A stretch of 64,000 nt of DNA from Salinicola rhizosphaerae (GTDB lineage: Bacteria; Pseudomonadota; Gammaproteobacteria; Pseudomonadales; Halomonadaceae): NCBI RefSeq assembly GCF_014652715.1, contig NZ_BMZI01000002.1, positions 428,813 through 492,812 of the forward strand, given 5' to 3'. The stretch's first letter is position 1. Each line of letters opens with the position of its first letter. The notes under the pieces were generated by a model. That model was not told the DNA's origin and searched no databases. It saw only the letters and a program-made list of their open reading frames with translations. Both the position numbers and the translations under genes were made by a program. Shown here piece after piece: positions 54,804-63,609 of this stretch.

Positions 54804-55975
54804 GCGCCGACGATCTGCATGTCGCGCGGCGTGCGGCCAAGTACGCGGTGGCCGTCGGCCGTCACCACCACGGTCTCGCTGACACCGACGGTAAAGACGC
54901 CGTAGTCGCGCAGTGCCGGCGGAATATGGAAGACCATGCCCGGCTCCAGAACGCGGTCGACATTGGCGTAGAGACTGGCGACCTGAAACTCGCCCCAGTC
55001 CGGCGCGAACGAGATGCCGACGCTGTAGCCGGTGCGCTTGCGGTAGTTGTCGGTGAAGCCGTCCCGGTCGATGACGCGCTGGGCGGCGTTGTGGGCATCC
55101 GCACAGGTATTGCCGGGCTTGAGTGCGGCGAGTGCTGCGTCGAGGGCTTCCTGGCAGGTGTCCATCATGCGGCGGGCGCGGTCCGGCGGCGTGCCCAGCC
55201 AGGCCGAGCGCATCGCGACCGCGTGGTAACGGTTATGGCTCGCCGCCATCTCGAGAAAGGCCGGTTCGCCGGCGGCCAGCTTGCGACGACGCCAGGTGCC
55301 GTGGGGAACGCCGGTGCGCTCCCCGCTCGAGACCAGCGGCTCCATGCCGAGATACTCCGATCCGGCACGGATGGCGGCTTCCATCATGGCCGCGACCAGG
55401 TCGTTCTCGCTGGCTCCGGCGCGAACGGCGGCCATACCCGCCGCCATGCCGGCATCGACGTAGCCCGCCGCCCGCTCGAGGCAGGCAATCTCGTCGGCGG
55501 ATTTGACGGCGCGCAGCGTCTCGACCAGGCCCGCCCCGTCCTTGAGCTCGCCAAGCTTGTCGCGCAGCAGATCGTAGGTAGCGATCGGCAGGAACCAGCC
55601 GCGCTTGTCGATGGCGATACGGCGGTTGGCGCCGCCTCGGCCGACCAGATCGACCAGTAGCGCCAGCGGGTCGGTGCCGTCGTCATAGGCCTCGATACCC
55701 TCGAGGAAGGTATTGGCACGGAAGTTCATCTCCTCGAGCCCGCGGACGATGAAGCGCGGTTCGCCGTCGACCGGCAGCAGGAGCGCCTGAAAGGTGTAGT
55801 AGCCCGGCGTCTGCTGCCCGGTGAGGTAGAAGATGTTCTCGGGGCCGGTGACGATCAGGTCGTCGATGGCGCGTTCGGCCATCAGCGCACGGGCGGCCTC
55901 GATTCGGCTTTCGAAGACGTCGCGTGAAAAGACGGCCTCACGGCCGCGGCGAGACAGTTGAGAGGAGTCAGTCAT
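54800..55975 (-). CDS. M24-fold creatinase/ectoine-hydrolase-like protein lacking metal ligands (391 aa)
   Basis: Pita-bread-fold protein: creatinase N-domain (~1-155, VTGPENIFYLTGQQTPGYY) and M24 C-domain. Against PepP the metal ligands are lost: the two Asp sites read E242 and V253 in FLEMAASHNRYHAVAMRSAW, His is Tyr in RTGYSVGISF, Glu is Pro in FHIPPALRDYG; only the last Glu (GVSETVV) stays. H225 in TGVPHGTWRRR matches the catalytic His of creatinase. Metal-free M24 enzymes such as creatinase and ectoine hydrolase (DoeA/EutD) cut C-N bonds of amidine-type compounds, so this is probably not a peptidase. Overlaps its neighbours by 4 bp on both sides. Confidence 0.85.
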   Translation of the reverse strand: MTDSSQLSRRGREAVFSRDVFESRIEAARALMAERAIDDLIVTGPENIFYLTGQQTPGYYTFQALLLPVDGEPRFIVRGLEEMNFRANTFLEGIEAYDDGTDPLALLVDLVGRGGANRRIAIDKRGWFLPIATYDLLRDKLGELKDGAGLVETLRAVKSADEIACLERAAGYVDAGMAAGMAAVRAGASENDLVAAMMEAAIRAGSEYLGMEPLVSSGERTGVPHGTWRRRKLAAGEPAFLEMAASHNRYHAVAMRSAWLGTPPDRARRMMDTCQEALDAALAALKPGNTCADAHNAAQRVIDRDGFTDNYRKRTGYSVGISFAPDWGEFQVASLYANVDRVLEPGMVFHIPPALRDYGVFTVGVSETVVVTADGHRVLGRTPRDMQIVGA

Positions 55976-57063
55976 GCGGGTACCTCGCTGAAGGCGTCGA
56001 GCGCGTCGGGCCATTCCAGGCCGATGCCGCTCGTCATGGGAATATCGAGGCTGCCGTTGGCGTAGCGCAGCCCGGTGAAGGGGTCATCGATCAGTCCATC
56101 GGCGCCATACAGCTCGCCGCGCGTGGCGCCCAAGGCGATGGCGCAGTGGGCGGCGGTCGCAGTAGCCGCCGCGCCTTCGTTCATCTGGCCGATCATCAGC
56201 CGGCGGCCTTGCGAGAGAACCCGCTTTGCCGCCGCCATGAGTGGCGTCACGCCGCCCAGTTTGACCAGCTTGAGATGCGCGCCGACGTGAAGAGGCTGCG
56301 AGGCTAGCGCATCAATATCCGCGTGGCTGGCGAGCGATTCGTCGAGCAGCAACGGCGTCGCGTGGCGCGAGGCGAGCCACGCCAGGCCGTCCCAATCGCC
56401 CGCGGGGAGCGGCTGCTCCACGTAATCGAGCGCGAGCGGCGCCAGTCGCTCCAGATAGTGCGCAGCCTGCTCCGGCGACCAGCCGCCGTTGACGTCGATC
56501 GCCAATGCCACCTCCGCGCCGACGATCCGGCGTACCTGCGCGATCCGGCGCAGGTCGGTATCGAAATCCGCTACGCCCACGCGAAGCTTGAGCTCCCGAA
56601 AGCCGCGCTCTCGATAACGCCGCGCCTGTCCGTCCAGAGTCGCCTCATCGCCCCAGAAGAGAGTCTGATTGCTCTCGATGCGTGCGGCCGTCGCCTGTGG
56701 ATTCAGCCATCGCGCCAGCGGCAATCCGGCGCGGCGCGCTTCGGCGTCCGCCAGCGTTTGATCGAACAGCGCGCGGGCGGGGCGCGACAGGGCTTCGTCG
56801 GTCTCGAGATGGCGACGCAGCGCATGGATATCGTCGAGGGTCTGCCAGGCCCGGCAGCGCTCGACGACCTGAGAGACAACGCGCGCCGCCGGAATGCCGC
56901 TGAGGTAGTCGATGTTGATGCGCACGCTGCCCCACCCTCGATCCGCGCCCGCTTCGAGTCGAAGATAGAGCTCATCCAGCCCTGCGATGGCGCCCGAGGT
57001 CGCGGTGTGCAGGACGACGTCTCCGCCGTAATGCAGCGTGCGGCGATGCAGCGAGAACGTCAT
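55972..57063 (-). CDS. Enolase-superfamily (MLE subgroup) enzyme (363 aa)
   Basis: Abstracts an alpha-proton from a carboxylate. Metal ligands are D190 (AIDVNGGW), E216 (YVEQPLP) and D241 (LLDESLAS); a basic residue follows in HLKLVKLGG (K265 or K268). The usual K-x-K of the second strand reads K159-L-R161, so the normally catalytic second Lys is an Arg. Dipeptide epimerases and N-succinylamino-acid racemases keep K-x-K; the change suggests one-base chemistry (dehydration, elimination or one-way epimerisation). Translation couples to both neighbours by ATGA overlaps. Substrate unknown. Confidence 0.88.
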   Translation of the reverse strand: MTFSLHRRTLHYGGDVVLHTATSGAIAGLDELYLRLEAGADRGWGSVRINIDYLSGIPAARVVSQVVERCRAWQTLDDIHALRRHLETDEALSRPARALFDQTLADAEARRAGLPLARWLNPQATAARIESNQTLFWGDEATLDGQARRYRERGFRELKLRVGVADFDTDLRRIAQVRRIVGAEVALAIDVNGGWSPEQAAHYLERLAPLALDYVEQPLPAGDWDGLAWLASRHATPLLLDESLASHADIDALASQPLHVGAHLKLVKLGGVTPLMAAAKRVLSQGRRLMIGQMNEGAAATATAAHCAIALGATRGELYGADGLIDDPFTGLRYANGSLDIPMTSGIGLEWPDALDAFSEVPA

Positions 57064-58220
57064 GCCTGTCTCGGCAGCAGGCGACGGACCATCTCGCGGT
57101 GGATATCGACGGCCTGGAGGAGTTCGTCGATGGGGACGAATTCGTCCGGCTGGTGGGCAACCGCCAGCGACCCTGGCCCGATGACCACGCAGTCGGTGCC
57201 CAGGCCGGCAAAATGCACCATGTCGCAGCCGCCCTGGAACCCGCCGGCTTCGATCGTTTCACCGACGGCTTCGCTGCAGACGGCCAGCGCGGTACGTACG
57301 ATGAGGTGATCGGCTGGCGTCTCGGCCGCGCCACCGGTCGTCGGCTTGTACTCGACGATCTCGGCCTCGAAGCCGAGCGCTTCGCCGGCGCGGGTGACGA
57401 TCTCGGCTAGCTCGTGTTTGACGCCGGCGTCGGTTTCGCCGGGGATCAGGCGCCGGTCGAGCATGATGTCGCAGCCCTCGGGCACCACGTTATCGGCATG
57501 ACCGCCGTGAATGCGCGTGATCGTCAGGCTGGCATTGCCGACCAGCGGATGCGTCCGCTGGCGGATTTCCGGGTGGGTGCGCTCGACGTGATCGATCAAC
57601 TTCGCCGCCTGATAGATGGCGTTGATGCCGAGATCCGGCGTGCCCGAATGCGCCGTCTTGCCACGCACGCGCACGATCGGTCGCAGACTGCCCTTGTGGG
57701 CGATGACCGGGCGATTGCCGGTTGGCTCGCCGATGATGGCGTAGTCGATGCTACCGGGGGCGGTCGTGGCGGCGAAGTGGCGGGCGCCGGCGCTGCCGAC
57801 CTCCTCGTCGGCCACGAAAACGCCCATCAGCGTGCCCGACCAAGTTTCGCGATCGGCCGCGAGACGCCGCATCGCTTCGACCATCACCGCGGCCTGACCC
57901 TTGGCGTCACAGGCGCCGCGACCGTAGAGACGCCCGTCGCGCTCGGTCAGGCTCAGCGGCGAGTCGGTCCAGCCCTCGCCGTGGGGGACGACATCCACGT
58001 GCGTATTGAAGGCGAGGGTGGGGCCGGGACCGTTCTCGAGCCGTGCGGTCACATTGGCGCGGCCGGGCAGAAATTCATCGATGTCGACCGCGAAGCCTGA
58101 CTGGCGCAGCGCGTCGGCCAGCAGCTCGATGGCCGGCAGTTCGGGGCTGCCCGGGTTCTGCGTGTCGATGGCGACCAGCCGGCGGAGCAGGTCGATCGTG
58201 GTATCGCTCGATGACGTCAT
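57060..58220 (-). CDS. M20 family deacylase (ArgE/DapE type) (386 aa)
   Basis: Binuclear zinc amidohydrolase likely releasing an acyl group from an N-acylamino acid. Ligands are seen in order: His in LAFNTHVDVVPHG, Asp in LYGRGACDAKGQAA, Glu pair in FVADEEVGSAG, Glu in IIGEPTGNRP and His near the C-terminus in VAHQPDEFVPID. GKTAHSGTPDLGINA is the dimerisation-domain signature. The ATG at 58220 is preferred; one at 58247 is in frame. It is first of the four-gene overlapped block and lies about 145 bp after the ABC ATPase gene. Confidence 0.92.
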   Translation of the reverse strand: MTSSSDTTIDLLRRLVAIDTQNPGSPELPAIELLADALRQSGFAVDIDEFLPGRANVTARLENGPGPTLAFNTHVDVVPHGEGWTDSPLSLTERDGRLYGRGACDAKGQAAVMVEAMRRLAADRETWSGTLMGVFVADEEVGSAGARHFAATTAPGSIDYAIIGEPTGNRPVIAHKGSLRPIVRVRGKTAHSGTPDLGINAIYQAAKLIDHVERTHPEIRQRTHPLVGNASLTITRIHGGHADNVVPEGCDIMLDRRLIPGETDAGVKHELAEIVTRAGEALGFEAEIVEYKPTTGGAAETPADHLIVRTALAVCSEAVGETIEAGGFQGGCDMVHFAGLGTDCVVIGPGSLAVAHQPDEFVPIDELLQAVDIHREMVRRLLPRQA

Positions 58221-58366
58221 GATCGGAGGGTTCTCGTCAAGGCTCATGAAAACGAGCCGAAATGGAAAGCGGTGGGATACGGGGCACGGCGCACGACTCG
58301 GGAGCGTGTCGGCGCCGAGCGACGAGGCTTTGGTTCAATAAAGCACGGGTTCAAGGAAACACCGGC

Positions 58367-59119
58367 TCAATGAAGAATCTGGTCGAGGAACTGGCGCGTG
58401 CGCGGTTTGACCTCGCCACCGAAGAACTGGTCGGTGGGAAGATTCTCGACGACCTCGCCATCGGCCATGAACACCACGCGGTGCGCCGCACGCCGCGCGA
58501 AACTCATCTCGTGAGTCACGACGACGCTGGTCATGCCTTGATCGCTGAGCTCGGTCATGACGTCGAGGACTTCCTTGATCATCTCAGGGTCGAGCGCCGA
58601 CGTTGGCTCGTCGAACAGCATGACGCGAGGTTCCATCGCCAGGGCGCGGGCAATGGCGACACGCTGCTGCTGCCCGCCGGAAAGCTCTTCCGGCCAGGCA
58701 TTGGCCTTGTCCGGGATACGCACTCGCTCGAGCAGCTCCAGCGCCTTCTGGCGCGCCTGCGCCTTGGGCACGCCCTTGATCTTGACCGGCGCGAGCATGA
58801 TGTTGTCGATCACGCTGAGATGCGGGAAGAGTTCGAAATGCTGAAATACCATCGCCATCTCCTGGCGGAAGCGCCAGGCCTCACGGCGCGCTTCCGGCGT
58901 GGCGATATCGCGTCCTTCGAACGTGATCACGCCGCTCTCGATCGGCTCGAGCAGGTTCATGCAGCGCAGCAGTGTCGATTTACCGGAGCCGGAGGGTCCA
59001 ACGATCACCAGTGTCTTGCCCTGTTCGACATTGACGTCGACATTCTTGAGCACCGGCTTGTCGCCGAATGACTTGTTCAGCCGCTGAATGTCGAGCAGCG
59101 AAACGGTATCGGTCTTCAT
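58367..59119 (-). CDS. Polar amino-acid ABC transporter ATPase (250 aa)
   Basis: HisP/GlnQ-type ATPase: Walker [15 protein letters not shown]-loop in [18 protein letters not shown], signature [17 protein letters not shown], Walker [16 protein letters not shown] and H-loop [11 protein letters not shown]. The start at 59119 has GGAGAGC upstream and lies 13 bp after the permease stop. Powers import together with the permease and binding protein next to it. Confidence 0.95.
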   Translation of the reverse strand: MKTDTVSLLDIQRLNKSFGDKPVLKNVDVNVEQGKTLVIVGPSGSGKSTLLRCMNLLEPIESGVITFEGRDIATPEARREAWRFRQEMAMVFQHFELFPHLSVIDNIMLAPVKIKGVPKAQARQKALELLERVRIPDKANAWPEELSGGQQQRVAIARALAMEPRVMLFDEPTSALDPEMIKEVLDVMTELSDQGMTSVVVTHEMSFARRAAHRVVFMADGEVVENLPTDQFFGGEVKPRTRQFLDQILH

Positions 59120-59132
59120 GGCGTGCTCTCCT

Positions 59133-59849
59133 TCAGGCACGGGTCATTCGCAGAAAACGCTGGGACCAGGAGCGCGGTGCTTCCTGGCTGCGCTGCGTCT
59201 TGAAGCGCTGCTCGATGAGTTGTTGGATCAGCATGAACAGCGTCGTCATGATCAGGTAGTAGACCGCTGCCGCTGTCAGTGACTCCAGGTAGCGGAAATT
59301 GGCGCTGGCAGTCTGGTCGGCGACGAGCAGCAGCTCCTCGACGGCGATCACCGAAACGAGCGCGCTGTTCTTGAGCATGCCCATGAACTGATTGCCGGTC
59401 GGTGGAATGACGACTTTCATGGCTTGGGGCAGCACCACATAGCGCATGACCTGCCATCCGCGCATGCCGAGCGCGTAGCCTGCCGTGCGCTGCCGTGCGC
59501 CGACCGACTGCAGGCCGGAGCGGTAGATCTCGGCCATGTAGGCGCCTTCGTTGAGCGCCAGGGCGATGACCCCGCTGGTAAAACCGGAAAGCAGAATGCC
59601 GAAATTGGGCAGGACGTTGAAAATGAAGATGATCTGCAAAAGCACCGGCGTTCCGCGGAATAGCCACAGATAGAGCATGACCAGCGCGCGGACCAGACGA
59701 TTGCGTCGCTCCTGCAGCAGTGCCACGATCAATCCGATCAGCATACCCAGCAGCATCGAACAGACCGTCAATGCCAGGGTCATTCCCGCGGCGCGCAGAA
59801 AATTGGCGGAGGACAGATAGGACAGGATCAGCGTGACGGAGTCGTTCAT
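59133..59849 (-). CDS. Polar amino-acid ABC transporter permease (238 aa)
   Basis: HisM/GlnP-type integral membrane protein with about five helices (MTLALTVCSMLLGMLIGLIV, LYLWLFRGTPVLLQIIFIF, and later VIALALN and MTTLFML segments). The EAA loop is GYALGMRGWQVMRYVVLPQA, which contacts the ATPase. Only one permease gene is present, so it would form a homodimer. Confidence 0.95.
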   Translation of the reverse strand: MNDSVTLILSYLSSANFLRAAGMTLALTVCSMLLGMLIGLIVALLQERRNRLVRALVMLYLWLFRGTPVLLQIIFIFNVLPNFGILLSGFTSGVIALALNEGAYMAEIYRSGLQSVGARQRTAGYALGMRGWQVMRYVVLPQAMKVVIPPTGNQFMGMLKNSALVSVIAVEELLLVADQTASANFRYLESLTAAAVYYLIMTTLFMLIQQLIEQRFKTQRSQEAPRSWSQRFLRMTRA

Positions 59850-59898
59850 TGAAGGCGGCTCGTAACGAATGACGCCCGACAGCGTCGGGCGTCGAGTC

Positions 59899-60726
59899 TC
59901 AGGAACCCTGGCTGAGCAGGGCGACGGAGGGCGGCAGGTTGTAACGCTCGATCAGCGCATCGTAGTCGCCGCTGGCGACGATCGACTTCAGGGCCTGCTC
60001 GATGGCGCTGGCCATGGCCTCGTCGCCCTTGCGTACGGCGATGCCGATCTGCGTGTCCGCCTTGAAGGTGTCGCCGACGATCTCGTACGTATCGGGAACC
60101 TCGGAAAGCAGCTGCGCGGCCCCCGGCGTCGAGTTGTAGAACGCCTCCGCGCGGCCTTTGGCCACAGCCATCGCCGACATCTGGGCCGTCGGGAAGGTCA
60201 TGACGTCGACTTCAGGCTTGCCGTCGGCCAGGCAGCGCTTGTTGTCTTCCACGGCGTAGGACTCTTGGATGCCGCCTAGCGTGACGGCGACCGAATGGCC
60301 GCAGATCGAATCGCGACCGTCGATGCCCGCAGGGTTGCCCTGGCGCACGATGACCTCGTTACCGACGGTAAGGTAGGGCACGAAGTCGACCTGTTTGGCG
60401 CGATCCTCGTTGATGTACATCGCGGAGTTGATGATATCGACACGCTTGCCTTGCAACGCCGGGATCAAGCCTTTGAAATCGACATTGAACGGATTGACCT
60501 CCAGCCCCATGCGGTCGGCGATCATCTGCCCCAGTTCGATATCGAAGCCGGTCAGCTTTTGATCCTTCATGTACTCGAAGGGGGCGAATGTCGCTGCCGT
60601 GCCATAGGTGAGTTGCCCGTCATGGACGAGCCCATCGGGCGGGGGGACATCGGCGGCCAGCAGAGAAGCACTGAACAGAGAGCCGGCAGCCATTACAACG
60701 CTACCCAGAAGGATTCTGGTGTTCAT
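59899..60726 (-). CDS. Periplasmic amino-acid binding protein of the ABC importer (275 aa)
   Basis: A Sec signal peptide (ILLGSVVMAAGSLFSASLLAA) precedes a family-3 solute-binding fold: YGTAATFAPFEYMKDQKLTGFDIEL (split signature with F-D-I-E-L), AMYINEDRAKQVDFVPYL, and DALIERYNLP at the end. The ligand-carboxylate Arg is in EDRAKQ. The start at 60726 follows AGGAAA; the longer frame to 60792 runs into the regulatory gap. First gene of the transporter set and divergent from the GntR gene. Confidence 0.95.
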   Translation of the reverse strand: MNTRILLGSVVMAAGSLFSASLLAADVPPPDGLVHDGQLTYGTAATFAPFEYMKDQKLTGFDIELGQMIADRMGLEVNPFNVDFKGLIPALQGKRVDIINSAMYINEDRAKQVDFVPYLTVGNEVIVRQGNPAGIDGRDSICGHSVAVTLGGIQESYAVEDNKRCLADGKPEVDVMTFPTAQMSAMAVAKGRAEAFYNSTPGAAQLLSEVPDTYEIVGDTFKADTQIGIAVRKGDEAMASAIEQALKSIVASGDYDALIERYNLPPSVALLSQGS

Positions 60727-60814
60727 GGTCGGATTTCCTGTGTTTGTTGTTGTTGTCATGCATGACGTCATGATGGCATGGCGTTTCGGCATGAATTGTT
60801 TTAAACACTAGGTT

Positions 60815-60822
60815 TTGTACAA
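60815..60822. promoter_or_regulatory. TTGTACAA palindrome in the transporter/GntR gap
   Basis: A perfect 8-bp palindrome 83 bp before the GntR start and 89 bp before the binding-protein start. GntR/FCD regulators often bind T-x-G-T-x-x-A-C-x-A type dyads, so this is a candidate operator controlling both directions. Confidence 0.45.
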
Positions 60823-60904
60823 TCGCTATGTCAATACATCTATCTCAATAAATTTCGCCGTGGCGGATTCGGCGACCGACCGGCTTGCGGGAGCGACAGC
60901 GATC

Positions 60905-61801
60905 ATGGGGTCAAGCAGAGGGACACGCCGCCAGGTGGAGATGGCCGAGCGAATCGTTGCCTACGTGCGGCAGTCGGGACTGAAGCCGGGAGAGCGGCTG
61001 CGTGAAATGGCGCTGGCCTCCTGCCTTGGCGTCTCACGGACACCCGTCAGGAGCGCACTGAAGTTTCTCGAAGATCAGGGGGTGGTTCGGTCCGAGCCGT
61101 ATCAGGGTTACGTGCTGGTAGCCGCGCCCCAGGCACTGCACGCGCGTCCGTTCGAGATGCCCAATTCGCTCCATGAGACGCTCTATCTGCATATCGTCGA
61201 GGATCACGTCAACGGTGCCCTGCCGGAATCCATCACCCAAGTCGAGCTATTGAGACGCTACGACACCAACGCGGTGACGTTGCAGGCCGTGCTGCAGCAG
61301 ATGGCCAACGAAGGGTTGATCGAGCGTAACGCGGGGCAGGGCTGGCGATTCTTGTCTGCGCTCGGCACGCAGGCAGCACGCCGCGCCAGCTACGAATATC
61401 GAAGAGCGCTGGAGCCTACGGCGTTGCTGCTGCCGGGATTCCAGGCTTCGCGCTCGGTACTCGACGACCTCGAGCATCAGCACCGCGATCTACTCATCCT
61501 GGACGACGCGACGCCGGCGCCCGGCACGCTGCTGTTTCGAATCGATGCCACGTTCCACGAAACCCTGGCCCGTTGCAGTGGCAACAGCCTGTTTCTGCAG
61601 GCGGTGCAGGCGCAGAACCGGCAGCGCCGCATGCTCGAGTATCTGGGCTACGGTAACCGCCGCCGCGTGACCGACTGGTGTCACGAACACCTCGCGATCC
61701 TCGCAGCATTGCGCGACGACGACCGTCCGCGAGCCGCCGAGCTGATGGGAGAGCATCTCGACCACGCGCAGGATACGGCGCTGCAGTTGGGCAAGGGTTG
61801 A
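60905..61801 (+). CDS. GntR-family regulator with two winged helices and FCD-like domain (298 aa)
   Basis: The first winged helix-turn-helix (~8-75) is standard GntR: RIVAYVRQSGLKPGERLREM, ALASCLGVSRTPVRSALKFL, then the wing. Residues ~95-160 look like a second one (LHIVEDHVNGALPESITQVEL, RRYDTNAVTLQAVLQQMANE, GLIERNAGQGWRFL). The C-terminus (~170-298) is FCD-like, with HETLARCSGNSLFLQAVQ and HEHLAILAALRDDDRPRA His residues that usually bind metal. An upstream TTG in the same frame (60815) overlaps the candidate operator and is unlikely. It probably controls the divergent transporter-catabolic operon. Confidence 0.9.
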   Translation: MGSSRGTRRQVEMAERIVAYVRQSGLKPGERLREMALASCLGVSRTPVRSALKFLEDQGVVRSEPYQGYVLVAAPQALHARPFEMPNSLHETLYLHIVEDHVNGALPESITQVELLRRYDTNAVTLQAVLQQMANEGLIERNAGQGWRFLSALGTQAARRASYEYRRALEPTALLLPGFQASRSVLDDLEHQHRDLLILDDATPAPGTLLFRIDATFHETLARCSGNSLFLQAVQAQNRQRRMLEYLGYGNRRRVTDWCHEHLAILAALRDDDRPRAAELMGEHLDHAQDTALQLGKG

Positions 61802-61820
61802 GATTGGGTGAGTGCGGTAC

Positions 61821-61856
61821 AAAAAACACCCCGCATCGGTGGGCCGAAGGGGGTGT
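61821..61856 (-). terminator. Rho-independent terminator of the crc-like gene
   Basis: On the minus strand ACACCCC (61856-61850) pairs with GGGGTGT (61832-61826) across a GC-rich loop, followed by TTTTTT (61826-61821). It lies 41 bp after the crc-like stop, and opposite the GntR stop. Confidence 0.8.
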
Positions 61857-61897
61857 CGGGATCGCTGACGTCTGCTGGCGTGCTTGTCGTCTGGCGA

Positions 61898-62665
61898 TTA
61901 CAGCTCGAGGTCGTATTCGACGATCAGGGGTGCAAACTCGCTGAACGTCGCGTCTTCGTCGATCCAGGCATCCTTGACGTGACGACGGAAGTTGGGCCCC
62001 ACGATCTGATAATCGAGGCGCCATCCTTCCTGCCGGCTACGCGGCTGTTCCTGGTCGAGCTTGGGCCACCAGGTGTACTGATCGGCGTCCCGATTGACCT
62101 CGCGGAAGGTGTCGATAAAGCCGGTCGGACCGAAGACCTGATCCATCCACGCGCGCTCTTCGGGTTTGAAGCCCGGCGTGGCCTGGTTGTCGGCCCAGTT
62201 GGCGAGATCGAGCGTCTTGTGGGCGATATGCCAGGTGCCGCAGATGATGTACTCGCGACGCTTGCGCGCCATCTTGTTCAAGTACTCGAGATACTGCGTC
62301 ATGAACGCTTGCTTTGCTTCCGGATCCTGACCGTCGGGCATCAGGAAGGTGGCAATGCTGAAGCGGTCATAGTCCGCCTGCAAGAAGCGGCCTTCGTTAT
62401 CGCACTGCTCGAAGCCCAGGCCATACATGATCGCCTTGGGAATCTTGCGACAGTAGAGACCAACCCCCGAGAAGCCGTCTTTCTCGGCGTCCAGGAAGTA
62501 GCCCTCGTAACCTTCCGGATAGAGGATGCTGTCGTCGAGCTCGAAGCTCTTGGCCTTCAGGTTCTGCACGCAGACGACGTCAGCATCCTGTTCGGCCAGC
62601 CAGTCGAGAAAGCCTCGTTCGACGGCGTCGCGGATCCCGTTGACATTGATGCTGGCGATTTTCAT
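61898..62665 (-). CDS. crc: Crc-like protein: ExoIII fold lacking catalytic residues (255 aa)
   Basis: ExoIII/EEP-family fold, opening MKIASINVNGIRDAVERGFL. The nuclease residues are absent: the metal Glu in QETK is N35 (VQNLKAKS), the D-x-N in the GD-N motif is T144-W-H146 (CGTWHIAH), and D-H in the C-terminal motif reads EFAP. In contrast KRREYI, PERAWMDQVFG, DTFREV, DADQYTWWP and LDYQIVGP match Crc of Pseudomonas, which with Hfq represses translation of catabolic mRNAs. Divergence from pyrE is also the Pseudomonas arrangement. Function by homology; not a working exonuclease by residues. An 'xthA' label would mislead. Confidence 0.85.
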   Translation of the reverse strand: MKIASINVNGIRDAVERGFLDWLAEQDADVVCVQNLKAKSFELDDSILYPEGYEGYFLDAEKDGFSGVGLYCRKIPKAIMYGLGFEQCDNEGRFLQADYDRFSIATFLMPDGQDPEAKQAFMTQYLEYLNKMARKRREYIICGTWHIAHKTLDLANWADNQATPGFKPEERAWMDQVFGPTGFIDTFREVNRDADQYTWWPKLDQEQPRSRQEGWRLDYQIVGPNFRRHVKDAWIDEDATFSEFAPLIVEYDLEL

Positions 62666-62787
62666 ACCGTGTTCCTTCTTTGTCGCGCGTGTATGATACC
62701 CGAGCTTGAGCGATTTAGGTAAATGCAGAACGCCGTTCGTTACGACGTTCTCGAGCCAGGACAGTGGCCGACGCGACAGGAGGAAGC

Positions 62788-63486
62788 GTGAGCGTGGAGA
62801 TCCAGCCTTATCAGAAGGAGTTCATCGAATTCGCGATCGCCGAGGGCGCTCTGCGGTTCGGCGAATTTACGCTCAAGTCGGGTCGTGTCAGTCCCTATTT
62901 CTTCAATGCCGGGCTGTTTCGATCCGGCCGTGCCCTGGCCCGACTGGGGCGTTTCTACGCCAGTGCCATTGCCGACAGTGGAATCGAGGCCGATGTACTG
63001 TTTGGTCCAGCTTACAAGGGTATCTCGCTGGCCGCGAGTGCCGCCATCGCGTTGGCCGATCATCACGAGCGCGATATTCCCTTCGCCTTCAATCGCAAGG
63101 AGGCCAAGGATCATGGCGAGGGCGGCAGTATCGTCGGTGCCGAGCTCGAGGGCGACATCCTGATCGTCGACGACGTCATCACGGCGGGGACGGCGATCCG
63201 CGAAGTCATGCAGATCATCCAGGGGGCGGGGGCGCGTGCCGCTGGCGTGGTCATCGCCCTCGATCGCCAGGAGCGTGCACCGGACGGCGATGGCTTGAAG
63301 GCGCTCAGCGCCATTCAGGAAGTCGAGGCCGCCTACCGTATGCCGGTGATCAGCATCGTCAATCTCGATCAGATGCTGACGTATCTCGAGACCCGCACGC
63401 CGCGCGAGGGCGAGTCGAATTCGATTGCCGACCATGCCGAGGCCATTCGGGCGTACCGCGACCGCTACGGTGTCACCCGGGGCTGA
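62788..63486 (+). CDS. pyrE: Orotate phosphoribosyltransferase (232 aa)
   Basis: Joins orotate to PRPP in pyrimidine synthesis. [61 protein letters not shown] and the PRPP loop [16 protein letters not shown] are all present. The GTG at 62788 lies 4 bp after AGGAGG and is preferred to the GTG at 62764 or 62794. Length is close to the family. Confidence 0.96.
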   Translation: MSVEIQPYQKEFIEFAIAEGALRFGEFTLKSGRVSPYFFNAGLFRSGRALARLGRFYASAIADSGIEADVLFGPAYKGISLAASAAIALADHHERDIPFAFNRKEAKDHGEGGSIVGAELEGDILIVDDVITAGTAIREVMQIIQGAGARAAGVVIALDRQERAPDGDGLKALSAIQEVEAAYRMPVISIVNLDQMLTYLETRTPREGESNSIADHAEAIRAYRDRYGVTRG

Positions 63487-63609
63487 TCGGCTCTCGCTGG
63501 GGTGGTGGCGTTACAAAAGGTTTAAAAACGCCGTTTGATAATTGCCGGGATTGTGTCACGCTCTTCGCTGCAGTCCAACGCGCACCGCGCGACCTTCGGG
63601 AGCAGTGAC

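Noticed and set aside
53607-61801. Identification of the catabolic operon as the ectoine degradation (doe) operon
   Set aside because: The M24 protein resembles DoeA only in fold and lost metal sites. The expected DoeB-type deacetylase, DoeC dehydrogenase and DoeD transaminase set is not adjacent, and the enolase-type and GATase-type genes do not fit.
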